64,000 nt of DNA from Acidicapsa dinghuensis (GTDB lineage: Bacteria; Acidobacteriota; Terriglobia; Terriglobales; Acidobacteriaceae). The DNA lies in contig NZ_JAGSYH010000007.1 of NCBI RefSeq assembly GCF_025685685.1, forward strand, positions 298,591 to 362,590, given 5' to 3'. Numbering within the stretch: position 1 is the stretch's first letter; each line of letters opens with the position of its first letter. A program made the translations under genes and the position numbers. This document shows, piece by piece, positions 17,533-27,400 of the stretch. A model generated the notes under the pieces. The model searched no databases and had not been told where the DNA came from. It saw nothing but the letters and a program-made list of their open reading frames with translations.

Positions 17533-18330
17533 TCAGCGAGGGACCTCGATCCGGATCGAAACCGGTTCTTCGCCGGCAGCGGTCCGTTCCGCGACAAGAG
17601 CATTGACACCCGCGCGGAAACTCTCCAGTTCATCCGGAGTCATCGCCACGCCGCGTCGCTGCATCGCAGCCCGGCCCAGATAGCGCGGGGCCAGCCGAAG
17701 CCATCGCTGCCGCAGAGCATCGTTCTCCTGCACCACCGAGATCCCAACCTGATCGATGCGCGTCAGCCAGATTGCAGCTCTGCGATCCGCTGTCCAAGTC
17801 GTAAATTCGACATCGAAGTTCCTGGACTGGAGACTCCCGGACTCATTCACCGGCAACGATCCCCAGGCCCGGAAGCATTGCTCAGCAGCCTCGTCCATAC
17901 CAGTCACGCCAGCACCCCACGCTGCCGGAGGAAGCAGATCGGGCAAAACGCCGCGCCGCTGCATCTGGCTTACAACACGCTCCGGCGCTTCCGACACCCC
18001 CACGGCTACCGGCTGTTTCTTCCGCACCTCATTTTTCAGAATCCGCAGGGCCTCTTCAAGTGATGTCACCAGGAAATCAATCGCCCCATCTCGCATCGCC
18101 TGACGAAGCACCGTTGCATCACTCGAAGCTCCCAGCGACGCAGCTCCAGCAATGCTGGCCGCCGTCAACAGCCGGTTCTCAGCATGGATGTCTCCAGCGA
18201 ACAGTAACCGTCCTCCCAACCCGCCATGAGGATCAAACGGCAAGGTATCGGCCAGCGCCTGATACAGACGATAGGTTTCCGCAATCGGATCGGATCGGGT
18301 TGGCAATGCCGGAGAGTGCGAGGAAGACAT
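17533..18330 (-). CDS. Uncharacterised protein with urocanase-like segment
   Basis: A 265-aa soluble protein with no signal peptide or membrane helix. Residues about 30-145 recall the NAD-binding core of urocanate hydratase: a Gly-rich stretch GGLGGRLLFAGD, then AASIAGAASLGAS, FLVTSLEEALRILKNEV and AVGVSEAPERVVSQMQRRGV followed by LPDLL. Real urocanases continue here with a TDQTSAHDP motif, which is replaced by LPPAAWGAG, and they are twice as long. The C-terminal half is unrelated. It is therefore probably not an active urocanase. This similarity is from memory and unverified. It lies just downstream of the pseudopilin genes on the same strand. Confidence 0.6.
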   Translation of the reverse strand: MSSSHSPALPTRSDPIAETYRLYQALADTLPFDPHGGLGGRLLFAGDIHAENRLLTAASIAGAASLGASSDATVLRQAMRDGAIDFLVTSLEEALRILKNEVRKKQPVAVGVSEAPERVVSQMQRRGVLPDLLPPAAWGAGVTGMDEAAEQCFRAWGSLPVNESGSLQSRNFDVEFTTWTADRRAAIWLTRIDQVGISVVQENDALRQRWLRLAPRYLGRAAMQRRGVAMTPDELESFRAGVNALVAERTAAGEEPVSIRIEVPR

Positions 18331-18395
18331 TCCTCTTAGTGTAGGTCCACGACAAGCGAAGAATCGGACCGAATCATCGAAGGGCGCAGGAGCTT

Positions 18396-18797
18396 TTACC
18401 AGGTCGAATACGGCTGCCCGTCGCTGCCCGGTTGATCGTCGCCCGAATGTACATCATCGACGCCTGGCTCGGTCTGATCCACCGAATGCAGATCGTCGCT
18501 CGTCACCGTCACCCAGGTATCCGCCGAATGCGTCATAGGATCGACCGGAATCTTGCGCAGATACCCAGCATCCACCAGATCCTGCAGCGACTGCGGAGCT
18601 TTCTGCTTATCCATCGTGTAGGAGTCGATGGCGTTGCGCATCACATGCAGATCTTCTTTCAGAACCGACTCATTCGCCGAGCGCATCGCTCCAACGTAAT
18701 TCGGAATCGCAATCGCCATCAGGATGCCGATGATCAGCATCACGACCATCAGCTCAATGAGCGTAAATCCCGATTCTGCCTGCCGCTTCGCGCGCAT
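18396..18797 (-). CDS. Type II secretion GspG-like major pseudopilin
   Basis: A 133-aa prepilin. The leader ends in Gly before FTLIELMVVMLIIGILMAIAIP, the class III signal cut and N-methylated by a PilD-type peptidase; the Glu at +5 is present. The C-terminal part has the GspG pattern of alternating helix and KIPVDPMT, followed by a polar Asp/Ser-rich loop. It should form the periplasmic pseudopilus of a type II secretion or related type IV filament system. The gene lies 9 bases after its sister pseudopilin gene and close to the secretin gene, forming a compact operon-like run. Confidence 0.88.
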   Translation of the reverse strand: MRAKRQAESGFTLIELMVVMLIIGILMAIAIPNYVGAMRSANESVLKEDLHVMRNAIDSYTMDKQKAPQSLQDLVDAGYLRKIPVDPMTHSADTWVTVTSDDLHSVDQTEPGVDDVHSGDDQPGSDGQPYSTW

Positions 18798-18806
18798 TGC
18801 TTGCCC

Positions 18807-19337
18807 TTACCAGTCCTTATATTTCGTGCCGTCCAGCGCGGTGCCTTCTGATTTGGAATACACATCGAAGACATTCTGTCCGCCCCAGCTATCGCTGTCT
18901 GCATCATCCTGCATCGACCGCATTCCCCACTCGGCTTTCCCTGTCATGGGATCAACCGGAATCCGCCGCAGAAACTTCACCTTCTTACCCTGTATATCGA
19001 CCCCGTTCACCAGTTCTTCCAGGCTTGGCGGATAATTCATGCTGTCCACCTTGGTCATGAACCCGCCTTTTACGGCCGCATCATAGTAGTGGTCGATGGC
19101 GTCGCGCATCTGCCACAGGTCGTACCGCAGCTCACGCTCGCGTTGGCGCTGTACCTGAAATCGCGCAATCGGCACCGCTACCGAAGCCAATATACCCAGA
19201 ATCGCCGCCGTAACGATCAGCTCAACCAGCGTCAGTCCGGCTTCTCCGCGATGACGCTTACGCGGGCTGTTCACAGGCACACGCCTGCCCGGCCTCGGAT
19301 CGCGTTCCGGCATCCGCCTGGTAGGCAGCAACAACAT
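18807..19337 (-). CDS. Type II secretion/type IV pilin-like pseudopilin
   Basis: A 176-aa prepilin-type protein. After an unusually long basic leader of about 33 residues, the cleavage site Gly is followed by LTLVELIVTAAILGILASVAVP, with Glu+5. The body contains LWQMRDAIDHYYDAAVKGG, FLRRIPVDPMTGKAEW and ends KYKDW, as in the GspG/pilin-like proteins. The Met at residue 9 would shorten the leader and is a possible true start. It begins 17 bases after the secretin stop and ends 9 bases before the next pseudopilin, so all three are probably one transcript. Confidence 0.85.
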   Translation of the reverse strand: MLLLPTRRMPERDPRPGRRVPVNSPRKRHRGEAGLTLVELIVTAAILGILASVAVPIARFQVQRQRERELRYDLWQMRDAIDHYYDAAVKGGFMTKVDSMNYPPSLEELVNGVDIQGKKVKFLRRIPVDPMTGKAEWGMRSMQDDADSDSWGGQNVFDVYSKSEGTALDGTKYKDW

Positions 19338-19354
19338 CTCAACCGACCCCTTCT

Positions 19355-21760
19355 CTAATGTACGACGATCGTCGCCGGCTGAGCGCTCGCCTGAACCGGC
19401 TGTTGCGCAGAATTCATCGCACCCGGATGCGTTATGACCACCTGGCTCGATCCAGCCTGCTTGGCCTGGAAGGTCAGCAGAAAGACCGGTCCAGAGCCAG
19501 ATTTGCCATGCGATCCCGGCGGCAGCGAGCTCACCACCGATATTGTGTGCAACGGCGTTCCCGCCACTTCCTCGTCTCGATGCACCAGCGCCGGAAGCTG
19601 TCCATTCTGGATCAGGAAATCGCCGCTGTCCACATTGACCAGGCTCAGCTTGCTGCTATCGTATTGAATCTGCAGCGGAACGGAAGCAATGTCCTTAGCC
19701 CCGGTCAACACCACCGGCACCTGGAACGTTGACCCAGCAGCGACCGGAGCCGCAGGAGCGGTCATCGAAAACGCCATGCTGCCTGGAGTTGCCGCCGCTG
19801 TGGTTGGCGTTGCAGCTGATGGGTTGGCGCCCGGTACATCCGACAAAGCGCTCTGGCGCATCTGCTGCAGTGCCGAAGAAGTCGCCGTCGCCGCCGTTTG
19901 TCCGCGTAGCGGAGCCACCGCACTCGACGGCTGTATTTCGGCGCCGCTCGGCGGGGTCGCTGCGGCAGGCTTTGCCTCCGGCGCCTGATCCACAGGCCGC
20001 AGCGAGATTGCCTGTCCAGAGCCGGTATCGATGCTGCGCAGGTTCAGCGGTGTAATGTCAGGGCTGCGCACGACATGCGGCATCAGCACGAAGACCACTT
20101 CGTCGTCGATATGCTCAACAGACTTGGAGCCAAAAATGTACTTCAAAATAGGCAGTTCACCCAAACCTGGAATGCCGGTGATATTCACCAGATCCTGCTT
20201 ATTCAGAATGCCGGCAAGGATGGTCGCCTCGCCCTCACGCAGCCGGATCGTCTGCTCTGAATTCTTCTGGATAAAGGTGGGCTCCGACACACCGCTGATC
20301 GTCACCGCCGGGCCTTCCGACATGTCCTCGACCTTCAGTTTCAACGTCACATCGTGGTCATAGTGCACCGTCGGGGTCATCTCGATGTTCACGCCAATGT
20401 CCTGATACTGGAACTGTGTATTGACCAGCGAGCTGGTAATCGCGGTCGTTGCGCCTGTCTGGTAGGAGCCAGTCGCGAACGGAACTTTCGAACCAATCTT
20501 TAGTGTCGCCTTCTGCCCGTCCAGCGCGCGGATGCGCGGGTTCTGCAGAATCTTGCTGTCCGAATCCGTCAGCAGCAGATTTGCCGTCGCCGCGCTGACC
20601 GTCACGGCAAAATTGTTCGCATTCAGATTCGCCAGGTTGTTCAGCGTCAGGTTCGTCGTACTTGTCGTGCCGTCCGTCGTCGTTGTGGTCGTGCTCGTCG
20701 AGCTCGTCGGCGGCTGCAGCGCAAAACTGATGCTTCCCGGCCAGCTCAGGCCGATATTGCGCAACTTGTCCTTGTCCACTTCCATGATGGCGACGTCCAC
20801 CACCACTTCAGGCCGCGCCTTGTCGAGATCATTGATGATCTTCTGCGCCAACGTCAGTTCGTCCGGCGTGCCGCGCATCACGATCGCGTTCTGACTTGGC
20901 ACGCCATAGGCATGCGCATTGGCCATCACGTTGCGCAGCGCCTGCACCACGTCGTTCAGGTCGTTCTGCTGCCAGGCATTGGAGAGATAGAAGGTCTGGA
21001 CCGCCTGCTCATCCAGCTCCGTATGCTTCGTTCGCGAGTTGGCAGCGACAAAGATGGTGTTATCCGTTACCGGGCGCCAGAAGGTATTCGACTCGATGCT
21101 GACAATCCGCAGCGCATCCATCAGCGTCACATTCAGCAGATCGACCTGAATCGCCTTGCCGTTGTAATCCGAATCGAACAGCACATTGATTCCGGCGGCC
21201 TTGCCGATCGCCTGATAAACGACCTTGGAATCCGCCGTCATGTGCAGTGTCAAAAAAGGCTCTTTGGAAACTGACTTCAGTATGGAAGGAGCACCGGAAT
21301 CCTCGATATCCCGGAGCGAAGCATCGCTGAGGCTTGTCTCATGCGGCAATGGAGTGCCGTTTTCCTTCGAGCGAATCTTCGCGATCTCCTGCAGCGCAGC
21401 CTCGTTGCCCGGATCGATTTCCGTTGCACGCATGAATTGGGCAAGCGCTCCCGGCATGTCGCCCTGGCTCTCCAACTGCTGCCCGCGGGTTACGTGGTTT
21501 GAGGATGTCGTCTGCCGCAGCCGGTAGAACGCCGTGCGCATGCGCAGATCGCTCGGAGCCTTCGCATATGCCTTCTTATAGGCTTCGTACGCAGCGTCGT
21601 AATCTTCTCGGTCTTCGGCCTTCTGTCCGATCTTGAACAGCTTCGCTGCAGAGTCAGCCGCAAACGCGGGCACAGAAAAGCCATTGCAGACGAGCAAAGC
21701 CATCAGCGAAGCAGCAATTACGGTTCTGCAACCTTGAATCAGAAGTGCGAAGCGGCTCAT
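19355..21760 (-). CDS. Secretin (GspD/PilQ-like) with C-terminal cohesin-like domain
   Basis: An 801-aa outer-membrane secretin. From ATG 21760 a signal peptide (AASLMALLVCNG to AFAADS) is followed by TPR-like helices, an STN/N0-like domain (VVYQAIGKAAGINVLFDSD), secretin N modules, and the secretin core with GSKVPFATGSYQTG and the family signature VPGLGELP-like ITGIPGLGELPILKYIFGS. After a Pro/Ala/Thr linker, residues about 665-800 form a cohesin-like beta domain (ASVPLQIQYDSSKLSLVNVD, VFLLTFQAKQAGSSQVVI). The longer open frame starting at 22006 lacks a signal peptide and is not used. It should form the exit pore for the pseudopilins encoded downstream. The ATPase, inner-membrane platform and prepilin peptidase are not in the window. 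Confidence 0.9.
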   Translation of the reverse strand: MSRFALLIQGCRTVIAASLMALLVCNGFSVPAFAADSAAKLFKIGQKAEDREDYDAAYEAYKKAYAKAPSDLRMRTAFYRLRQTTSSNHVTRGQQLESQGDMPGALAQFMRATEIDPGNEAALQEIAKIRSKENGTPLPHETSLSDASLRDIEDSGAPSILKSVSKEPFLTLHMTADSKVVYQAIGKAAGINVLFDSDYNGKAIQVDLLNVTLMDALRIVSIESNTFWRPVTDNTIFVAANSRTKHTELDEQAVQTFYLSNAWQQNDLNDVVQALRNVMANAHAYGVPSQNAIVMRGTPDELTLAQKIINDLDKARPEVVVDVAIMEVDKDKLRNIGLSWPGSISFALQPPTSSTSTTTTTTDGTTSTTNLTLNNLANLNANNFAVTVSAATANLLLTDSDSKILQNPRIRALDGQKATLKIGSKVPFATGSYQTGATTAITSSLVNTQFQYQDIGVNIEMTPTVHYDHDVTLKLKVEDMSEGPAVTISGVSEPTFIQKNSEQTIRLREGEATILAGILNKQDLVNITGIPGLGELPILKYIFGSKSVEHIDDEVVFVLMPHVVRSPDITPLNLRSIDTGSGQAISLRPVDQAPEAKPAAATPPSGAEIQPSSAVAPLRGQTAATATSSALQQMRQSALSDVPGANPSAATPTTAAATPGSMAFSMTAPAAPVAAGSTFQVPVVLTGAKDIASVPLQIQYDSSKLSLVNVDSGDFLIQNGQLPALVHRDEEVAGTPLHTISVVSSLPPGSHGKSGSGPVFLLTFQAKQAGSSQVVITHPGAMNSAQQPVQASAQPATIVVH

Positions 21761-22106
21761 CAAACTCCCATGCAGCGGTTTGGAAGCTCGCCGCAGTCGA
21801 CGGCTTCTACAACGGTTTCCATTCCCTGGCTGGACTATACCGCCTGAATGGTCTTTTAAGTCGCTGGCAACTGCCTCAATCTTGCCGCAGACCTCGTTCC
21901 GGAACCAATGACCGGAATGGGCCATGGCTGAGATCAAGCCTTTTGCCTGGACACATCGTCCGCGCCATAGGGGGAAAATGAGCGCGCTATTCCAGCGTTG
22001 CCTCATTCTAGCAAAGCCCCTCGCACTCCGCCGTTAACTTTGAATCGGCTTTTGCTCCGATGCTACGATAGAGTTTCAAGGCACTAAGTACAAGGAAATC
22101 TTTACC
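21761..22106. other. Divergent promoter region between secretin and smpB
   Basis: 346 bases between the secretin (minus) and smpB (plus) starts. A plausible smpB promoter lies at 22040-22069 (listed separately). The secretin side is open in several frames but shows no protein I recognise, and I could not place its promoter. Confidence 0.5.
22040..22069 (+). promoter_or_regulatory. Candidate smpB promoter
   Basis: TTGAAT at 22040-22045 and TACGAT at 22064-22069 with an 18-base spacer, about 38 bases before the smpB ATG, whose ribosome site is AAGGAA near 22092. It agrees with a sigma-70-type pattern but rests on sequence only. Confidence 0.35.
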
Positions 22107-22655
22107 ATGCCGCGCCAATCCAGTCACGTGATAACCCCCGCGGCCAAACCGGCGGCAAAAGCCACCAAACCCCGCGACCCCGTCGCCGCCGGCGAACGCG
22201 ATGCCGCCTACAACCGAAGCGCAGGCTTCAACTACTTTCTCTCCGACAAGGTGGAGGCAGGCGTCGCCCTGCGCGGCACCGAAGTCAAGTCCATCCGCGA
22301 AGGCCAGGCCAACCTCAAGGACGCCTACGGCCTCATCAAGGACGGAGAAGCCTTTCTGCTCAATGTCCATATCGGTCCCTACTCCCACGGAAACAGCGCT
22401 AACCACGACGCACTCCGTACCCGTAAGCTACTGCTTCACAAGGAAGAAGTCCGTAAGCTACAGACCAAGACGCAGATCAAAGGCAATACGCTCATCCCGG
22501 TTCGACTTTATTTCCGCAAAGGCCGCGTCAAATGTGAACTGGCCGTAGCCAAAGGCAAGCAGGAGTGGGACAAGCGCGAAACCGAAAAACGCCGCGAAGC
22601 TGACCGCGAATCCCGCGCCGCCATCAACGCCAGCAAATACAAGATGGGCCGCTGA
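22107..22655 (+). CDS. smpB: SsrA-binding protein
   Basis: Binds tmRNA and guides it to stalled ribosomes in trans-translation. The 182-aa product has an N-terminal Lys/Ala/Pro-rich extension of about 35 residues not found in the usual 150-160-aa forms, then the OB-fold core: AGVALRGTEVKSIREGQANLKDAYG, NVHIGPYSHGN, RTRKLLLHKEE and IPVRLYFRKGRVKCELAVAKGK. The C-terminal basic tail KQEWDKRETEKRREADRE is the part that enters the mRNA channel. The extension is proline- and alanine-rich and probably disordered. The tmRNA gene itself is not in the window. Confidence 0.96.
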   Translation: MPRQSSHVITPAAKPAAKATKPRDPVAAGERDAAYNRSAGFNYFLSDKVEAGVALRGTEVKSIREGQANLKDAYGLIKDGEAFLLNVHIGPYSHGNSANHDALRTRKLLLHKEEVRKLQTKTQIKGNTLIPVRLYFRKGRVKCELAVAKGKQEWDKRETEKRREADRESRAAINASKYKMGR

Positions 22656-22730
22656 CAGTTCGGCTTTTCAATACCCGCCAATTTGCCTGCCGCAATCCAG
22701 CCATTCAGCGTTTCGCCCGAAATCAGCGTT

Positions 22731-22762
22731 GTCATCCTGAGCAAAGCGAAGGATCTGCTTTT
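22731..22762 (+). repeat. Dispersed intergenic repeat, copy 2
   Basis: GTCATCCTGAGCAAAGCGAA followed by GGATCTGCTTTT, between smpB and pepA. It matches copy 1 (51-75, other strand) including the AAAGC insertion that copy 3 lacks. Confidence 0.6.
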
Positions 22763-22818
22763 CATCTGCACTCCCCGTTTCCCCGGCCCCTGTTCCCGGC
22801 TTCCCGGTCTCTGAAATA

Positions 22819-24378
22819 ATGAGTGCCATGAAAACGCAACTGAGCACTGCGAACCTCTCCGGAATCGAAACCGAGCTGCTGGCCGTCCTCACCGCAGATA
22901 CCCAGACTGCCACACAGGCCGCCAAAGGATCCGACGCCAAGCCCGAGCTGACCCTCCTCACCAGCGATGCCGCCGTAAAATCCGCCGCTGCCGCCGCGCT
23001 CGGCTCCGGTGAATTCAAAGCCGGTCCCAACGAAACCATCCTGCTCCACGCTCCCGCGGGACTCGCCGCCAAGCGCCTGCTCCTCGTCGGCACAGGCAAG
23101 CTCTCCAAGGCTACGGCCCACTCCGTCCGCAGCGCCGCAGGCACCGCCATCCGCTTCTCCAAGCCGCGTACCATCCGCGACGTGGTCTTCGCTCTCCCCG
23201 AAGCAGCCGAGCTTCTACCCGGCCCATGCGCGCGCGCAGCTACTGAAGGCGCACTCCTCGCCGACTACGACCCGGACACCTACCGCTCCGACCGCAAAGA
23301 CCAGAGCGTCTACAACTTCATCCTCGCCGCTCCCGCTTCTGACAAAGCCGCCATCGAAGCCGGTTATAACGAAGGCATCATCGTAGCCGAGAGCCAGAAC
23401 TTCGCCCGCGAGCTGGTCAACGAGCCCGGCAACAAGCTCACCCCAACCATCCTTGGCCAGCGCGCCGCAGCCATGGCCAAGAGCCACGGCCTCAAATCCG
23501 AGGTCTACTCCACCGACAAGCTCCACGAGTTGAAGATGGGCGCATTCTGGTCCGTCTCGCAGGGATCGGAAGAACCACCAGCCCTCATCGTCCTCACCTA
23601 CGAACCCGAAGGCTACGACGCCAAGACTTACTCCGGCCCCGTCCTCGGACTCGTCGGTAAAGGCATCACCTTTGACACAGGCGGCATCTCCATCAAGCCC
23701 GCCGACAAAATGGAACTGATGAAGTACGACATGGCAGGCTCAGCCGCAATGCTAGGAGCCATGGCCGCCATCGCCCGTATCAAGCCCAACGTCAAGGTCA
23801 TCAGCGTTGTCTGCTCGGCAGAAAACATGCCCGACGGCAAAGCCCAGAAGCCCGGCGATGTCCAGATCGCCATGCCCTTCAAAGATGGCGAGCCTGGCAA
23901 ATCCATCGAGATCATCAACACCGACGCCGAGGGCCGCCTGGTCCTCGCCGATGGCCTTACCTACGCACGCCAGCTCGGCTGCACGCACTTGATTGATGCC
24001 GCTACCCTCACCGGAGCCTGCGTCGTCGCCCTCGGCCCTGTCAACGCAGGCGGATTCTCCAACGATGACGAAACCTTCGGCAAGCTCCAGAAGGCGCTCG
24101 AAATCTCAGGAGAAAAAATCTGGCGCCTCCCGCTCGGCGACGAGTACTACGACCAGATCAAGTCCGACATCGCCGATATCAAAAACACCGGCGGACGCTG
24201 GGGCGGAGCCATCACCGCCGCCGAGTTCCTCCACGTCTTCGCCGCCGACACCCCCTGGATCCACCTCGACATCGCCGGCATGGCCTGGTACGAAGACACC
24301 AAGCCCTTCATCGCCAAAGGCCCAAGCGGCTTCGGCGTCCGCAGCATCCTAGAGTGGGTCCGCAGCTACGAACAGTAG
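22819..24378 (+). CDS. pepA: Leucyl aminopeptidase (M17)
   Basis: Cytosolic, hexameric, two-zinc aminopeptidase that removes N-terminal residues from peptides. The 519-aa product has a divergent N-terminal macro-like domain (to about residue 180) and the M17 catalytic domain: VGKGITFDTGGISIKPADKM with the first metal-binding Lys/Asp, KYDMAGSAAMLGAM, and the signature NTDAEGRLVLADGL with Asp/Glu ligands and the catalytic Arg. The end, WGGAITAAEFLHVFAADTPWIHLDIAGMAWYEDTKP, is typical. ATG 22819 and ATG 22828 are both possible starts. It is followed by a bidirectional terminator. Confidence 0.95.
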   Translation: MSAMKTQLSTANLSGIETELLAVLTADTQTATQAAKGSDAKPELTLLTSDAAVKSAAAAALGSGEFKAGPNETILLHAPAGLAAKRLLLVGTGKLSKATAHSVRSAAGTAIRFSKPRTIRDVVFALPEAAELLPGPCARAATEGALLADYDPDTYRSDRKDQSVYNFILAAPASDKAAIEAGYNEGIIVAESQNFARELVNEPGNKLTPTILGQRAAAMAKSHGLKSEVYSTDKLHELKMGAFWSVSQGSEEPPALIVLTYEPEGYDAKTYSGPVLGLVGKGITFDTGGISIKPADKMELMKYDMAGSAAMLGAMAAIARIKPNVKVISVVCSAENMPDGKAQKPGDVQIAMPFKDGEPGKSIEIINTDAEGRLVLADGLTYARQLGCTHLIDAATLTGACVVALGPVNAGGFSNDDETFGKLQKALEISGEKIWRLPLGDEYYDQIKSDIADIKNTGGRWGGAITAAEFLHVFAADTPWIHLDIAGMAWYEDTKPFIAKGPSGFGVRSILEWVRSYEQ

Positions 24379-24409
24379 TTGCCTCAATACACTCAAAATC
24401 CCACAACGT

Positions 24410-24455
24410 GACAGAACAAGGGCGGCAAGATCCATCTTGCCGCCCTTGTTCTGTC
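24410..24455. terminator. Bidirectional intrinsic terminator
   Basis: Perfect 22-base inverted repeat (GACAGAACAAGGGCGGCAAG plus AT, and its complement) around a 2-base centre, located between the convergent pepA and S53 peptidase genes. The stem is long enough to stop transcription in both directions. On each strand an AT-containing stretch rather than a pure T-run follows. Confidence 0.8.
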
Positions 24456-24477
24456 GTATCGTGTTTTACCGCAGTCG

Positions 24478-27400
24478 CTATCGAAGCTGCCAGCCTCGCC
24501 TCTCGTCACCTGGCTGCAAGGTGATTGCAAGCACGAAAGAGTCGCTCGTCTGATCGGTGTTCGTCAGCGTAACGCTCTCTATTTTCCGGTGAGGATCGAG
24601 AGCATAAGTGTAAGCGTAGAGATTGCAGCTCGCACCGCTCAGCGTTCCGTCACTGTTGATGCGTTCAATGCCGCCAACCGCAACGCTCTCGTTCGCATTC
24701 GCACCATAAGAACACCAGTCGCTGAAGGTTTGGTTAAAGGTTTCGCTTGGACCATTAACGTAGTGAACCGTAACTGTTCCCGTATGGCTTCCGTTAGCAC
24801 CCGTTCCTAATAGCGTCATAGTCTCATACGGCTGCTGCTTATCGAATGGAATGTGCACAGTCGTACCTGGGCTCGCTCCGAGATCGATCTCGTTAAGCAA
24901 GCAGGCAGTCGTGCAATCGACAGTATTTACCGGTCCAAATTCAAACTGTATGCCTTTCTCCGTAAGAGACGGAATCGTGTTTGTCGAGAGGCCTAGTTGC
25001 TGCGAGGAATAGGCATCAGCGCAGCCATCCGGAAGCGTGCAGCCGTCACCGCCTCCATCCATGCCGCCAGTGGCCGGGAAGGTCACGCCGTTGCTATAGA
25101 CACCTGCAAGGTTGAACTTGCGTGAGAGATCCAGCCGCGCCTGATCCTTGAGACTCGTGGTCGTCAGAGTGGCCGCAAGCACCACAACGTTCGGATCATC
25201 CGGCAGCGTAAAGCTCTTTACAGCTTTGTGGCTATCCAGAACAAAGACGTAGCCATACAGGTTGAATGGTCGGTTGTCTTTTGTGCCATCTGCGAGATTT
25301 CGATACGGCATCACCACGGCAAACGACTCGTTGGTATTGAATGAGGGAGAGAACCAGTCGCTGAAGCTCTGAGTAAACTCCGCAGTCGTGCCATCCATGT
25401 AGGTAACAGTAATGGCTTGTGCCGCCTGATTCCCGTCGAAGCCAGTGCCAAGCAATTGCAACGTCGAGAAGTTTCCCGCAGGCGTATTGATCGTCTGTCC
25501 CGTGGTCCCCACAGCATCGGGCTTATCCGAGGGTCCGAAGTGGAATTGCACGCCATTCAAAACACGATCGCGCGTGAGCACGTTTGCCGAATACGCGCTG
25601 CCTCCTCCGTCAAGCCCGCCGGTAGTGATGGTAGTGCCATCTTTGTAAATCGCGTTCAGGTTATACGCAGATGACAGATCGATCGGTCTTCCAGAGCCAT
25701 TGGTACCGATGCCCGCGCTTACCGTCAACGTAACGGAGGAAGCGCTCTGCACAATGTCCCCCGATGTTCCGGTCAGAGTGAGTGGAACAGCCGGCCCTGT
25801 CGGCGTAGTGGCGCGAGCTGCAAGTTCGAGCGTGCTTGTCGATGCACTCTTGTCACGATGCAGCAACGCGCTCACACCGCTCGGCAGTCCCGTTACAGGC
25901 GAGAATGTCACCTTGCCGTCAAAGCCGTTCTGCCCCGCAACGCTCAGCGTCGCATTTGCTGTTCCATCCTGGTTGATATAAATAGCGCTTGGAGATGCCG
26001 AAAGAGAGAAGGTTGGCAGCGCCAACTTCACATAAGCGGGTTGCGTTGCAACTCCATCCGCGCTCGTTCCAGTGACAACAAGCACAAGGTCTCCACCCGG
26101 CCCGGAACCCGTAAGCGAAACAGTCAGAATCGAACTCTGCGAACCGGAGATCGCAGTGGGACTTAGCGTAGCTGTCACACCCGAGGGAGCTCCCAATATA
26201 TTCGCGGTCAAATTCACTGTTCCATTGAAGCCGTTCCCGGAAGTGAGCTGGATCGTTCCCGTTGCTCCCGTAGCACCCGGCGCAACCGTCAAGGTCGATG
26301 GCGTTGCCGAGAGCGCAAAGTAAGGAGCAGTTGATGCAGGGGTGAGCATGTTGATGAGCGTCTGCCCGTTCGGACTTCCCCAGCCCGTGACAAGGTCATA
26401 ACCCGTCACTGCGAAATACTCCTGCCCTAGCCCGTTGTCATTGCTTCCACTGCTAATGTCGTGGAATTGACTGTCGTAGCTTGCGCTTGTACCGATTCCG
26501 TAAACGGTCGGGTTGAGGAAACCCACAGGAGGTGCGTTCTTGTTGGCCGCCTGCTCATTGACCAACGCCATGAATCCAGCCCAGCGCGGCGTAGAGAGAC
26601 TGGTTCCTCCAATTCCCCCTTGGCATGTGCCGCCGGCACACCACCAGTTGTCGCAATCCGCCTCAGCGGCGATATCAGGAATATTCCGCAAAGTCTTCGA
26701 AGCTTGGTTCGTGGAGTTCACCGCTCCCGGAAGCTGTTGATAAGCAGGAAGACTGAACCCGTTCGTGCTGTATCCGCCGCTGCTTCCGCCCGTCGGATTG
26801 GCGCAAGCGAGTACAGGATTTGTTCCGCCCCAGGAGATTTCAGACTGCCACGAACCACCCGATCCATTGGTCGTGATATGCGTGCCTCCAACGGCAGTGA
26901 TGTACGGATCATCCGCGGGATAAAAGACCGGGTTGCAATTGCCGGTGCAGCCGGGCAACGAATAGGCCCCACTATCACCACTGGCAACGAAGAGATTTTG
27001 TCCCTGCGCGGCGAACTCCATGAAGATGGGCTCATCCGATGCCGGATCAGCCGGGAGCCAGCCCACCGAGGCGCTGAGCTGCTTGGCAACATTCTCGGTC
27101 GCCATTTGCGTGAACGTGTCGACGTCATTGGACGCCTCATATTCAATGACCGCATTCGCGCCCGGGGCCATGGAGAGCGACTGCACAATATCGGCAACCG
27201 GTTCACCGTCGTTGCAGGATCCGCACGAAGTGTCATATCCATCAATCGACTCCGTAATCACAGTGCCCGAATTGAAAGGCTGACCGATGGAACTGTAATA
27301 GTTCTCAACATCGCTCAGATTAAAGTTCAAGCCAAAGATTCCAATAGATTGACCGGCGCCGGTGAGTGCGGTTCCTCCGTAATAGGCCGCCCTCATGTCG

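Noticed and set aside
21761..22006. N-terminal extension of the secretin to 22006
   Set aside because: The added residues do not form a signal peptide, whereas ATG 21760 begins one directly.
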